64,000 nucleotides of DNA, taken from NCBI GenBank assembly GCA_024640565.1, contig JAHEET010000013.1, positions 124,001-188,000 of the forward strand, given 5' to 3'. The stretch is from Flavobacteriaceae bacterium (GTDB lineage Bacteria > Bacteroidota > Bacteroidia > Flavobacteriales > Flavobacteriaceae). Shown piece by piece: positions 40,191 to 50,690 of the stretch. Every line of letters begins with the position of its first letter. Position 1 is the first letter of the stretch. Below the pieces are notes generated by a model. It ran no database searches and was not told where the DNA came from. It worked only from the letters and a program-made list of their open reading frames with translations. A program made the translations under genes and the position numbers.

Positions 40191-43100
40191 ATGAAAAAAC
40201 AAGTTTTAACCACACTATTTTTTTTAAAACTAGCAATTGTTTTTGCTCAGGATTTAAGCACTGCAGTAATTAACTCTTTGCCAGCAACTACATCAACAGG
40301 AAGTGTTGTAACACCAGACCTCTTAGTTAAATTAAACGGAAATTTGATAACTGAGGGTGTAGACTATTCAGTGACATATTCTAACAATATCTCTCCGGGA
40401 ACTGCAACAGTAACTATAACTGGAATGGGTAGTTACTCAGGTTCAAAATCTGTAGACTTTAATATAGTTGAATTGTCTAGCCCAGCAAACAGAAATGTTT
40501 CGGTTAGTTCTTCTGTGGTTGTTGCTGATGTTCTTGATAATGACCTTTTTTCTTTAACTGGTTATGATGCCAATAAAGAATATGGAGTGATTGTTACTGT
40601 AATAGGTGCCAATGCAACCATAACTTCAACCAGTGGTATGGGTACAATAGACTCTGGTTCTAATTTCTCAAATTTCACATTTACCCAAATCCATGGTACG
40701 CCTTCTAATATTATAAATGCACTAAACTCAATGGTGGTATATACCACAAGTACAATAAACAGCGAAGTCGTGATCGATGTATTGGTATATGACAGATTAT
40801 CTTCAGACATATATTACAACACCTCAAATGGACACATGTACAAATACGTGTCAGACGGATCAATCTCATGGACTGATTCTCAAGCAGCATCAGAAAACTC
40901 CTCTTATGGAGCCAGTAACGCTGGATATTTAGTAACCCCTTCCAGCGCTTTAGAAACAAGCTTTATAAATAATATAACAAATAGTCGCTATTGGATAGGA
41001 CTTTCAGATACTGCGTCAGAGGGTGATTTTAAATGGATGGGGGGGCCTGAAGTAGGAACGACACCTCAATACACTTTGTGGGCTTCTGGACAGCCTAATA
41101 ATTTTTCAAATGAGGATTATGTTGGATTTTACCGTACAAATGGATCCCAATATTATGGCTGGCGAGATTACCAGAACACTTCAGGTGAAATAAATGGGTA
41201 CATGACAGAATATGGGGATGGTGCAATAGATATATCAACAGATTTTGTTCAAACAACTTCTGTGACCTTAACACAGGTCCAAGATTTAGCTGATGCAACA
41301 ATTGACCCTATACCAGCCTTAACCCTAACAGGAAGTGCAGTAGAGCCACAATTAAGGGTAAGTTGGAATGGAACGATTCTTACGCAAAACACAGACTACA
41401 CCGTATCATACATAAATAATACCACTACGGGAACAGCAACGGCAACAATCAATGCAATAGGTGATTATTTTGGTACAAATTCTGTAAATTACCAAATTGT
41501 AAATCTTACCCCGCCAGCGGATGAAAATGTTGCAACTCCTTCTTCCGCTACTAATTTTTCTTTAGCAAATGATTACTCATTAGCTGGATATGATTCCGAT
41601 TCACAATACGGGGTGATTGTTTCAGTTACAGGAGATGAAGGAGCAACTGCAACAATAACATCAACTGGTGGACTTACCGGTATAGTATCTTCTAGTTTTA
41701 CAGATTTTATAGAAACCCAATTTATTGGTACACCTACCAATATTTTGAGTGCATTAAATTCAATAGAAATCAATACCACCACAGTAGTGGGTGGAGAGGT
41801 CAATATTGAGGTCACTATTTATGATACACTATCATCAGATATTTATTACAATGCTTCCAATGGACACATGTACAAATACGTGTCAGACGGATCAATCTCA
41901 TGGACTGCTTCTCAAGCAGCATCAGAAAGTTCCTCTTATGGAGCTAGTAACGTCGGACATTTAGTAACCATAACTAGCCAAGACGAACAGGATTTTATTC
42001 ACAGCCTTGGAAAGAGTGTTTGGATAGGACTTTCAGATACTGCGTCAGAGGGTGATTTTAAATGGATGGGGGGGCCTGAAGTAGGAACGACAGCTCAATA
42101 CACTTTGTGGGGAGGAAGTCCTCAACAGCCAAACAACTACGGAAGTGGCGAAGATTATGTTGGGTTCCCATGGGGAGCTGACGTTAATGCTTCCTCATAC
42201 GGTTGGCGAGATTATCCCGACACAACGAACGAGACAGATGGTTATTTAGCAGAGTATGGAGATAATGCAACAGATATATCAACAGGTTTTATACAGACTT
42301 CTTCTGTAACATTAACTCTAATTCATGACTTGTCTGTATCATCTATAGATCCAATACCGGCATATTCGGCAACGGGATCTGCTCTGGAGCCCGATTTGAC
42401 GGTAGTGTATAACGGCTTAACGCTTCAACCTACAACAGATTATTCTGTAACCTACACAGACAATATATTGCCAGGTACTGCTACAGCAACTATCGTTGGT
42501 AATTCTGATTCTCAATATTCTGGGTCTAATTCAATAACTTTTCAGGTTGTTGATATTATATCACCAACAATAACTAATATACCTCGAAACACTACAAACT
42601 TTTTATTATCAGAATTGGATAGCGATTACAGTCTTGAGGGTTATGATGCAAATACAGACTACAAAACTTCGGTTCTCTTGAAAGGAGATGCAGAAGCAAA
42701 TTTTACAATAAATACAACCACAGGTTTAACTCTAGATACTGGTTTTAGTGACTTTACAGATATAACTATTGTTAATTTTATTGGGCAACCCGCTGCGATT
42801 GAAGATGCACTTAATTCTATTTCCTTTAACTCTACTGATGTGCTTAATGGCACACTAAAATTACAAATATTTATAACCTCACAGGTCACAAATACATTTT
42901 TTAGCCCTTACAATGGTCACATTTATGAATTTGTAAATGGACAAATTACCTGGGATAATGCGGCCGCTGCTGCAATAACAAGTGACTATGAAGACGAGCC
43001 TGGGTATCTAGTAACGCTAACATCTGAAATTGAAAATGATTATTTTAATAATAACATATCTGCGGCTGATGTATGGATTGGATTATCTGATGCGGATTCT

Positions 43101-45905
43101 GAAGGAACTTGGAAATGGATGCAAGGTCCTGAGGCAAATACAGTTATATTAACCCCATCTGATGGGGTGAGTAATGTTGGAATAATAAATGGCCAATGGA
43201 ACAACTGGGAAATAAACGATCCTAACAACGCAAATTACAATGGAACAACTGGACAAGATCACGCCATTTCTAAATTTAATGGGGGAACAAAATGGAATGA
43301 TATCAATACTGCTGATTCACGCTCAGGGGGTTATATTATTGAATATGGAACTTGGAGTGATCCTATGGACTTAACATTTTATTCAACACAAAAAAGCGAG
43401 GTCGTTTTCACACAGGTTCAGCAAGGTGTTACTGTGACTCAAGTTTCAACCGAAACCCATGAAGACACTTCTACTGCATCCTTTACAATAGAATTAGATA
43501 TCAACCCAACAGACGATGTCACAATACCAATAAATTCATCAGACACAACAGAAGGCGTTTCTTCAGTAGATGAATTAACATTTACAAAAGAAAATTGGGA
43601 TGTACCACAAACTGTTACTGTTTCTGGCGTAGATGATGAACTTTTTGATGGTGATGTTACCTATATGATTGAAACAGGGTCGCCTGTTTCAGATGATTCA
43701 AATTATAACAGTTTATTAGCTTCTGACCTTGTGGATTTATCGTTTACAAATGAAGATAATGATGGCATTAGTATATCTGATATAACAAATGTTAGCTGCC
43801 AAGGATTGGATAATGGATCTGCTACTGTTTCTGTGAATAGTGGTTCAGTAAATTCGTATTCATATAATTGGAGTGATGGAACACAAACTATATCGTCAAC
43901 GGTAACCGCTGCCTCTCTTGCTATTGGACAATACACAATCACAGTTACAGATGCTGAAAGTAATACTTTAGAAGAAACGGTTACTATAACAGAACCCATA
44001 ATATTATCAGCTTCTGTTAGTTTTACTCTGCCAACTGATAATACGTTATCTGATGGTTCAATTGATATTATAGTATCAGGGGGTACCTCTCCATACACTT
44101 ATCTTTGGGGTGCCGAAGAAACAACTGCGTCGTTGTCAGCAATACCTTATGGAGAATATACAGTTGTCATCACTGATGATAATAGCTGTTCCCTGACAGT
44201 GGTTATTGATTATTTTGATTCAGACAATGATGGAGTTATTGACAACGAGGAAGGATCAAATGAAGATCCTCCAACAGATACTGATAGTGATGGTGTTCCA
44301 GATTATTTAGAGGACAACAACGCTGGAGACCATACAAATCCAAATAATGACAGTGACGGTGATGGTATTGGCAATACAGAAGAAACAAATGCAGGTTCTG
44401 ATCCTTTTGATAGCTCAGATGTCCCTGTAACTACTTGGGAAGGATCAGTAGGTGGCGATTGGTCTGATGTTGGAAACTGGTCAAATGGAGTTCCAAATAC
44501 AAACTTTGATGTAGAAATACCATCTGGACTTTCAAACTATCCAACCGCTTCGTCAGCAGTAGTAGTTAATTCGATGACTCTTTCCTCTGGAGCTTCTTTC
44601 ATTGCTCAGAGTACATTTACAGGTAGTTTAACCTACAATAGAACACTTTCTACCAATAATTGGTACCTAGTCTCAAGCTCTGTTGTTGGAGAAACTCTAG
44701 AGAACTTAATTTTTAACCACACTTTTGCAACAGGTTCAGGCTCCAATATCGGTATTGCACCTTATATAAATGATGGTTCCGCATGGGACTATCAAACAAG
44801 TTCAGCAACAGGAGCTTTAGCTTCAGGTTCGGGGTATTCTGTAAAGTTAGCCGCTGCAGGTGATGTTTCTTTTAATGGAACATTTCCAACTTCAGATGTT
44901 AGCATTGGTATTACTCAAGGAACTGCGAATAACTTGAATCTAATAGGAAACCCATATCCATCATATATTGCTGCAAATTCTAATGCAGATGCAGTGAATA
45001 ATTTATTAACAATCAATTCTTCAATTCTTTCCGAAGAAACACTTTGGTTTTGGGATTCTGGATCCAACTCATACATTACCTACAACCAAGCTTCTGATTC
45101 TAAATTTGTTCCACCAGCTCAAGGATTCTTTGTGAGTTCAAATGGTGCTAATACCTTTAGTTTTACCGAAGCAATGCAATCGCATCAATCCGATAGTTTT
45201 CAAAGAACCATCAATAACAGACCTAAAATTAATTTGATGCTTTCCAATGGTACTAACACCACCGATACAGAAATTTTCTATATCGATGGGACCACCACAG
45301 GTTGGGACAATGGTTATGACAGTTCAATGTTTGGAGGAGCTGCTAATAGTTTTGCCATCTATACCCATTTGGTTAGTGAAAGCGAAGGACAAGATTTAGG
45401 TATTCAATCATTGCCAGACTCTAATTTAGAAAGCATGATTGTTCCTGTAGGAATTAATGCAGATTCAGAAACTGAAATTACAATTTCTGTAGCAACCCAA
45501 AACCTACCAGATGAACTGGAGGTGTATTTGGAAGATCGAGAAGAAGGTTCGTATACTTTATTAAGCAGTGATACAAATTATACCATCACACTCTCAGAAG
45601 CACTCAACGGAATTGGAAGATACTACTTGCATACGACTTCAAGTACTATGAGTACCAATGATTTGGCAACAAACAATAATTTGAGCATTTACTCCTATAA
45701 TAGAGAAACCCTTCGTGTTGTGGGTATTCAAAAAGGAGTAGCAAATATTAGTATTTATAATTTACTTGGACAAGAAGTGTTAAGCTCTTCATTTCAAGGA
45801 AATGGAGTGAATGATATTTCATTACCATCTATAATTAATGGAATTTACATCGTGAAAATCACTTCAGAGAACAAAATAACTAACAAGAAAATAATCATTC
45901 AGTAA
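40191..45905 (+). CDS. 1904-aa T9SS-type secreted modular protein: repeated YTGSA/MBG-like domains, three C-type-lectin-like domains, SprB-like repeat, thrombospondin type-3-like repeats, C-terminal sorting domain
   Basis: Three GHMYKYVSDGSISW/GHIYEFVNGQITW...WIGLSD...W units; DTDSDGVPDYLED; C-terminus GVANISIYNLLGQEVLSSSFQGNGVNDISLPSIINGIYIVKITSENKITNKKIIIQ. Confidence 0.85.
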   Translation: MKKQVLTTLFFLKLAIVFAQDLSTAVINSLPATTSTGSVVTPDLLVKLNGNLITEGVDYSVTYSNNISPGTATVTITGMGSYSGSKSVDFNIVELSSPANRNVSVSSSVVVADVLDNDLFSLTGYDANKEYGVIVTVIGANATITSTSGMGTIDSGSNFSNFTFTQIHGTPSNIINALNSMVVYTTSTINSEVVIDVLVYDRLSSDIYYNTSNGHMYKYVSDGSISWTDSQAASENSSYGASNAGYLVTPSSALETSFINNITNSRYWIGLSDTASEGDFKWMGGPEVGTTPQYTLWASGQPNNFSNEDYVGFYRTNGSQYYGWRDYQNTSGEINGYMTEYGDGAIDISTDFVQTTSVTLTQVQDLADATIDPIPALTLTGSAVEPQLRVSWNGTILTQNTDYTVSYINNTTTGTATATINAIGDYFGTNSVNYQIVNLTPPADENVATPSSATNFSLANDYSLAGYDSDSQYGVIVSVTGDEGATATITSTGGLTGIVSSSFTDFIETQFIGTPTNILSALNSIEINTTTVVGGEVNIEVTIYDTLSSDIYYNASNGHMYKYVSDGSISWTASQAASESSSYGASNVGHLVTITSQDEQDFIHSLGKSVWIGLSDTASEGDFKWMGGPEVGTTAQYTLWGGSPQQPNNYGSGEDYVGFPWGADVNASSYGWRDYPDTTNETDGYLAEYGDNATDISTGFIQTSSVTLTLIHDLSVSSIDPIPAYSATGSALEPDLTVVYNGLTLQPTTDYSVTYTDNILPGTATATIVGNSDSQYSGSNSITFQVVDIISPTITNIPRNTTNFLLSELDSDYSLEGYDANTDYKTSVLLKGDAEANFTINTTTGLTLDTGFSDFTDITIVNFIGQPAAIEDALNSISFNSTDVLNGTLKLQIFITSQVTNTFFSPYNGHIYEFVNGQITWDNAAAAAITSDYEDEPGYLVTLTSEIENDYFNNNISAADVWIGLSDADSEGTWKWMQGPEANTVILTPSDGVSNVGIINGQWNNWEINDPNNANYNGTTGQDHAISKFNGGTKWNDINTADSRSGGYIIEYGTWSDPMDLTFYSTQKSEVVFTQVQQGVTVTQVSTETHEDTSTASFTIELDINPTDDVTIPINSSDTTEGVSSVDELTFTKENWDVPQTVTVSGVDDELFDGDVTYMIETGSPVSDDSNYNSLLASDLVDLSFTNEDNDGISISDITNVSCQGLDNGSATVSVNSGSVNSYSYNWSDGTQTISSTVTAASLAIGQYTITVTDAESNTLEETVTITEPIILSASVSFTLPTDNTLSDGSIDIIVSGGTSPYTYLWGAEETTASLSAIPYGEYTVVITDDNSCSLTVVIDYFDSDNDGVIDNEEGSNEDPPTDTDSDGVPDYLEDNNAGDHTNPNNDSDGDGIGNTEETNAGSDPFDSSDVPVTTWEGSVGGDWSDVGNWSNGVPNTNFDVEIPSGLSNYPTASSAVVVNSMTLSSGASFIAQSTFTGSLTYNRTLSTNNWYLVSSSVVGETLENLIFNHTFATGSGSNIGIAPYINDGSAWDYQTSSATGALASGSGYSVKLAAAGDVSFNGTFPTSDVSIGITQGTANNLNLIGNPYPSYIAANSNADAVNNLLTINSSILSEETLWFWDSGSNSYITYNQASDSKFVPPAQGFFVSSNGANTFSFTEAMQSHQSDSFQRTINNRPKINLMLSNGTNTTDTEIFYIDGTTTGWDNGYDSSMFGGAANSFAIYTHLVSESEGQDLGIQSLPDSNLESMIVPVGINADSETEITISVATQNLPDELEVYLEDREEGSYTLLSSDTNYTITLSEALNGIGRYYLHTTSSTMSTNDLATNNNLSIYSYNRETLRVVGIQKGVANISIYNLLGQEVLSSSFQGNGVNDISLPSIINGIYIVKITSENKITNKKIIIQ
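40827..40874 (+). repeat. Near-identical intragenic repeat, partner of 41859-41906
   Basis: AATGGACACATGTACAAATACGTGTCAGACGGATCAATCTCATGGACT present at both positions. Confidence 0.92.
40992..41082 (+). repeat. Near-identical intragenic repeat, partner of 42020-42110
   Basis: TTGGATAGGACTTTCAGATACTGCGTCAGAGGGTGATTTTAAATGGATGGGGGGGCCTGAAGTAGGAACGACA at both positions. Confidence 0.92.
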
Positions 45906-45920
45906 TAGAAATTTTAAAAA

Positions 45921-46092
45921 ATGAAAAATAAAAAAACCTCAAACAAGGAAGAGATTTTCTAGAAAATCTGCTCTGAAAAAAATTGGAAACTATGGTAAAT
46001 ATGCAGCTTTAACTGCCATAGGCACTTATACGTTATTAAATCCTAAAAAAGCACAAGCACAGAGTCCTGAAGATCCAGGGTCTGGGTTTTAA
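45921..46092 (+). pseudogene. Small ~56-aa protein with a frameshift at an A7 run
   Basis: Removing one A gives MKNKKPQTRKRFSRKSALKKIGNYGKYAALTAIGTYTLLNPKKAQAQSPEDPGSGF. Confidence 0.6.
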
Positions 46093-46195
46093 TGGAGCTG
46101 CATGGTATTGAATTAAAAATTAAACAACAATTCATTCGAGCAGTTCTCAATCCACTTCCTTCAAAATTAGAGGAAGTTTACACTCGGGAAATGTT

Positions 46196-46553
46196 GTGAA
46201 TTATAAACTTATCAAAATAAAAGATAAAGAATATTTAAATACCTATTATCGTTTTGGATATCCTGGAGGACAAACTGTAATGGCATATAAAATTCATTCT
46301 ATCGAAGATCATAACTTCCTAGAGCCTATATTTGAAAAGAATTTCGAGCTGTATAGAGAAACCCATAGAAATTATAATAATGTACCTACAAATTTCATTT
46401 TTGACAGAACCGTTGATGTTAAAATTAAAAAGGGAATAGAATAGAATAGAATTTAATGTAAGTTTAAAAGTAAGTTATTGTCCAGAAATTGAAGGTGAAC
46501 AATGTGATGTTTTATTTGAAGAATCCCATGTCGATTTTTATAACATAAATTAA
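46196..46553 (+). pseudogene. Hypothetical protein interrupted at a GAATA repeat
   Basis: ORF stops inside GAATAGAATAGAATAGAAT; frame resumes EFNVSLKVSYCPEIEGEQCDVLFEESHVDFYNIN. Confidence 0.6.
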
Positions 46554-46558
46554 ATTCA

Positions 46559-47161
46559 ATGAAATTAAATCCAATTAAGCTAGCATTACCTTTATTGTTG
46601 GGGCTAAGTCTAACACTATCCGCACAACAAAAATTTAGTCCAGAAAAATTTCTGATGCGGCCTTAAAGTTGACCAATCATCAGGTTATCTATGATGGTAG
46701 CTATTATAGTATTCCCTACCAAAACGGTGATGTACCCGATGGTATTGGTGTTTGTACAGATGTTGTGATTAGAACATATAGAGCCAATGGGCTGGATTTA
46801 CAGAAAGAAGTCCATGAAGACATGACGGCCAATTTTAATCTCTATTCGAATATATGGGGCCACAAAAAACCGGATACAAATATTGACCATAGGAGAGTCC
46901 CGAATTTAAATGACCTATTTTGAGCGTCAAGGATCAAAATTATCCATTACAAGCAACGGCGCTGATTACCGTCCAGGAGATCTAGTGGCATGGGATTTAG
47001 GCGGTGGTACCACTCACATCGGAGTTGTTGTAGATATCCCTTCAATAGATAATAAACGCTATCAAATCGTTCATAATATTGGCAGTGGGCAAGTCCTTGA
47101 GGATTGCTTATTTGATTTTGAAATTATTGGACACTATAGATTTCTTAACTTGAAGAATTAA
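46559..47161 (+). pseudogene. DUF1287-family protein with two frameshifts
   Basis: YDGSYYSIPYQNGDVPDGIGVCTDVVIRTYRANGLDLQKEVHEDM...NIDHRRVPNL / YRPGDLVAWDLGGGTTHIGVVVD...VHNIGSGQVLEDCLFDFEIIGHYRF in different frames. Confidence 0.85.
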
Positions 47162-47162
47162 G

Positions 47163-47870
47163 ATGCGTGTCCTCTCTGTTTTATTGTTGTGTTGCTGTTT
47201 GTTTGGATGTCAAAATTCAAAGAAAAAAACTGAACAACAGGTAATTAATTTGAAAGATTCTATTTCAATTCAAAGCAACTCCATTCGGGATACATTTAAA
47301 TTTTCAAAATTGGAATTCAAATCGATTTTAGAGAATCATCCAGAAATAAATTTGCACCCTCCCCTCCATCCCGATATTGCTTACCAAAACAATGACAAAG
47401 GATTCAACTCAGAAACCGGCCAAGACGTTTATTTCACCATTTATGCCTATCATTTGGAAAAATATAACTATAACTCAGAGCAGTTGAGAATTAAATTAAT
47501 TGATGCCTTTAATAAAGTGAATAATATCCACGGGATATACAAGAGGGGAGGCTCTTTTTTCGGTCATCAAAAAGCAAGAATTGCAGCTTATGCCGAATTT
47601 AGTGTTTATAACTACAGAGATAAAAAGCCAACTCAAAAGGATTTTAAAAAAATTAAATCAAATTATATTGACAGTCTTAAAGTTAGTTTTGAAAAAGGAA
47701 TCAAATTACTTGTCAACACACCTGAGAAATCCAAAACTTTGTTAATTAAAGATATTTATCTTAAAATATCACAGTTGGAAAAACTGATTGATAATGATAT
47801 TATGCTGGAAGCTGTTCGAGACTTTGAACAACGCCATTACAATTACGACAATATTGATTTAATTTGGTGA
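47163..47870 (+). CDS. Hypothetical lipoprotein
   Basis: Lipobox LLLCCCLFGCQNS; intact ORF. Confidence 0.55.
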   Translation: MRVLSVLLLCCCLFGCQNSKKKTEQQVINLKDSISIQSNSIRDTFKFSKLEFKSILENHPEINLHPPLHPDIAYQNNDKGFNSETGQDVYFTIYAYHLEKYNYNSEQLRIKLIDAFNKVNNIHGIYKRGGSFFGHQKARIAAYAEFSVYNYRDKKPTQKDFKKIKSNYIDSLKVSFEKGIKLLVNTPEKSKTLLIKDIYLKISQLEKLIDNDIMLEAVRDFEQRHYNYDNIDLIW

Positions 47871-47877
47871 AAAAACA

Positions 47878-48402
47878 TTAATCTTCAAGATAACTCTCGT
47901 TATTAATGGATTCGGTATGTAATTTCATTCTTTCAAATTCGTCTGTAATATCTTCTGGTTCCATTCCTAAGACAAATTCTAACAAATGCATATCTGGATT
48001 TTCAGTACAAAAATCAAAAATCTTTTCACCTGCATAATACCCCATAGTTTCCAATAGCATTATGGTTTTTGATTTAATGTCTTCTCCATCTGGAAATTTA
48101 ACATATAATGAAGCTGCACTGTAATTGATATCTCCACCGTCAGCCAATTCTATTTTAACATGAGTAAATAGTGTATACTCATTTTCCTTAAGTAGAGAAT
48201 GTATGTGTATGTGATGATCTTGTGTTATCCAAAGAGGCTCCTCATTTTCATAAAGCAAATTCACCTCTTTATTATCCTTTAAACCTATAAGTTCAACGAT
48301 TTTAAAATCTCTATTTCTTAAAAAAATAGCTGCCTTTTCAAACCCTACAGAACTAATTCCAATATGGTTGGTTTCTTTAAAATATCCGAAAAAATGTATC
48401 AT
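47878..48402 (-). CDS. Hypothetical protein
   Basis: Intact 174-aa ORF, no recognised family. Confidence 0.5.
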   Translation of the reverse strand: MIHFFGYFKETNHIGISSVGFEKAAIFLRNRDFKIVELIGLKDNKEVNLLYENEEPLWITQDHHIHIHSLLKENEYTLFTHVKIELADGGDINYSAASLYVKFPDGEDIKSKTIMLLETMGYYAGEKIFDFCTENPDMHLLEFVLGMEPEDITDEFERMKLHTESINNESYLED

Positions 48403-48541
48403 TAGTTTATAAACAGTTGGGCTTTAATATAAAGACAATGAAATTAAATATTAAAATTATGATTTTTTATGTAGATTCAATTAATAATTCTAATAAATCC
48501 TCCCCAAAATAGTTCGATTTCACTCCTCTTGGCTCCACTTT

Positions 48542-48709
48542 TTATTCCCAAGAATAATTTTTTATTATTGGGGATATTTTTTTACTTTAGTTTTTGATTT
48601 AAAGTTAAGGTATATGGCTTTTTATGCTGGTCAATCCGTGTCTGAAGAATACTGCAGACGTGCATAAAGGTTCGACTTCTTTACTTACCACATTTATTCT
48701 TGGGAATAA
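48542..48709. repeat. Pair of 16-bp inverted palindromic repeats
   Basis: TTATTCCCAAGAATAA at 48542-48557 and reverse complement TTATTCTTGGGAATAA at 48694-48709. Confidence 0.85.
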
Positions 48710-48799
48710 TTTTTAATTATATTTATGAAGTGTAGACCTAAGTCAGAATTAAGTAATAAAAATGAAGACTTTTAAATAATATTTTATAAATAAAAAAAT

Positions 48800-50485
48800 A
48801 TGGTAATATTTGATTTTTTTAAAAGTAAAACAACTCAAGAAAAAATGAAATCTCTATTTACAGTCACTATTTTCGCAATAACCTCTACCCTGTCATACGG
48901 TCAGTATACAAAGACGGAAAGAACATCTAAAACAATTGTTCAACAAAGATCAATTTATTTAAGTGGCGGTTTAAGGGCATCAGCTGGTGGAAAATCACGT
49001 GTTGTTGTTCCCTTTGACTTGCCTAAAAACACTGTTGAATGGTATTATAGTTTTTCTACTAGTGAGGGAACAAGTGGTACAAAGAAATTAAATTTGGCAA
49101 TACAGTTATCATCCTACTTGGTTGATCAAACGGGTATGACTAGAATTTTACTGAATCAAGTTAAAGTACCGAGAGGTTCTAGCAATGTAGATGTTTATTT
49201 GCTAAATTCTGCTAATCAAACAGCTTTTGTTGAAAAGAGGGATAACTATGGCGATAGCTTCTACTACATTTCAGAGGGTACAACAAAAAACACAAAACAA
49301 GCCGTTGTTAAAGTCGATGATATAAAGACAGGACGATTGTATTTGGGGTTGAAGAACCCAAGCACATTAAATGGAGTAAATGTTGATATTGAAATCACAA
49401 CTATTATTCAGAATGATGTTTATGTTGATGAGTGGACCGAAGAGAATGCGAGTAAACTAAAAAGTGCATGTCTTGGAGCATTCAATACAACAGCCAGTGG
49501 TCAAAGTGAAGTATGTGCCTGTCTTACTGAAAAGATCACAATTAACAATCGACCAAGTGTCTGGAATAAGAAATCAATGAGCAGTAAAGAAAGAATTGCA
49601 ATAGCAGAAATGGATGCTTGTTATTCTGAGACAGGAAATACTGCACTGAAAAATACTGAATTGGAATTCGTAATGCAAAAGAATTACAAGGAAGCAATTT
49701 CGGCAGCACAAAACCATGAATCTTACAAGCGATATGAAGAGGCCATTACATCTTATGAAGAAGCGTTAAAGATTTATACAGATGAAGTCTCTCCAAAAGA
49801 TAGAATTATTAAATTGAAAAAAGCAATCATTGACAGAGATTTTGATGATGCTATTCGATATGGAGAAACTAATATTGGTATGGAAAATTACGAAGCAGCT
49901 CTTATTCAATTTGAAAAGGCCGAGAGCTTAAAACCTTTGGAAGAGTATCCTCAAGAAAAAATTAAAGAACTACATATTCTTATTGAAAAACAGAGGATAG
50001 AACGCGCAAGAGTAGACAGATGCGTGACTAGAATTAACAAACAGGTTAGTGATGCCAAGACATCTGCAACGATCAATGACTACAATGATGCTCAACTTAA
50101 GATATCGCAAGCAATAGATTCAATTATTACCGATAAAAATGTTCAAAAAAAATATTCTAACAAGCAAATGTCAGAAATATATAATAATGCCTTTTGGTGG
50201 TCTACTTTAAATAAAGATATGCAATCAGCAGGTACATTTATTAAAAAAGTAATCAGCTCTAATTCTTCCGGCATGAATTTCAATATGAACCTTGCCATTT
50301 ATCAACTCATTTCAGGCAATCATGATAAAGCTTTGAAAAAATTTAAAAAGTATAGAAAAAGAGCTAAAATGCCTGATGGAACAAAATGGATTGATGCCAT
50401 ATCCGAAAGACTAAATTCTCTAGAAACTAATGGATTCAATAATATAGATTTTATAAAACTTAAAAGTGATTTAAAGATCAAATAA
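48800..50485 (+). CDS. TPR-containing secreted/periplasmic protein
   Basis: Internal signal peptide MKSLFTVTIFAITSTLSYGQ (start near 48845 likely); repeats SYKRYEEAITSYEEALKIY and NYEAALIQFEKAESLKP. Confidence 0.65.
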   Translation: MVIFDFFKSKTTQEKMKSLFTVTIFAITSTLSYGQYTKTERTSKTIVQQRSIYLSGGLRASAGGKSRVVVPFDLPKNTVEWYYSFSTSEGTSGTKKLNLAIQLSSYLVDQTGMTRILLNQVKVPRGSSNVDVYLLNSANQTAFVEKRDNYGDSFYYISEGTTKNTKQAVVKVDDIKTGRLYLGLKNPSTLNGVNVDIEITTIIQNDVYVDEWTEENASKLKSACLGAFNTTASGQSEVCACLTEKITINNRPSVWNKKSMSSKERIAIAEMDACYSETGNTALKNTELEFVMQKNYKEAISAAQNHESYKRYEEAITSYEEALKIYTDEVSPKDRIIKLKKAIIDRDFDDAIRYGETNIGMENYEAALIQFEKAESLKPLEEYPQEKIKELHILIEKQRIERARVDRCVTRINKQVSDAKTSATINDYNDAQLKISQAIDSIITDKNVQKKYSNKQMSEIYNNAFWWSTLNKDMQSAGTFIKKVISSNSSGMNFNMNLAIYQLISGNHDKALKKFKKYRKRAKMPDGTKWIDAISERLNSLETNGFNNIDFIKLKSDLKIK

Positions 50486-50587
50486 TTACAATAAAATAGT
50501 AGATTTAAAAAAATACCTAAACATAACACCACCTAAACTGCATTGAAACTCAGTTTAGCTATCGCTTTGGATTCAAAATAATTCCAA

Positions 50588-50617
50588 ATTTTTCATTACA
50601 TTAGATGCGACAGAACC
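50588..50617 (-). mobile_element. Orphan right end of the IS6-like element
   Basis: ATTTTTCATTACATTAGATGCGACAGAACC matches the right end of IS copy 2 (40102-40131) with one difference. Confidence 0.88.
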
Positions 50618-50690
50618 ATCATAATTACAGATACATTTAATCATTAAGAAATAGGTAAATTCTTCAAAGAAATATAATATATTTTGATTA

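Noticed and set aside
40562-44098. Minus-strand ORFs inside the giant surface-protein gene
   Set aside because: Antisense artefacts of a long repetitive, low-stop coding region
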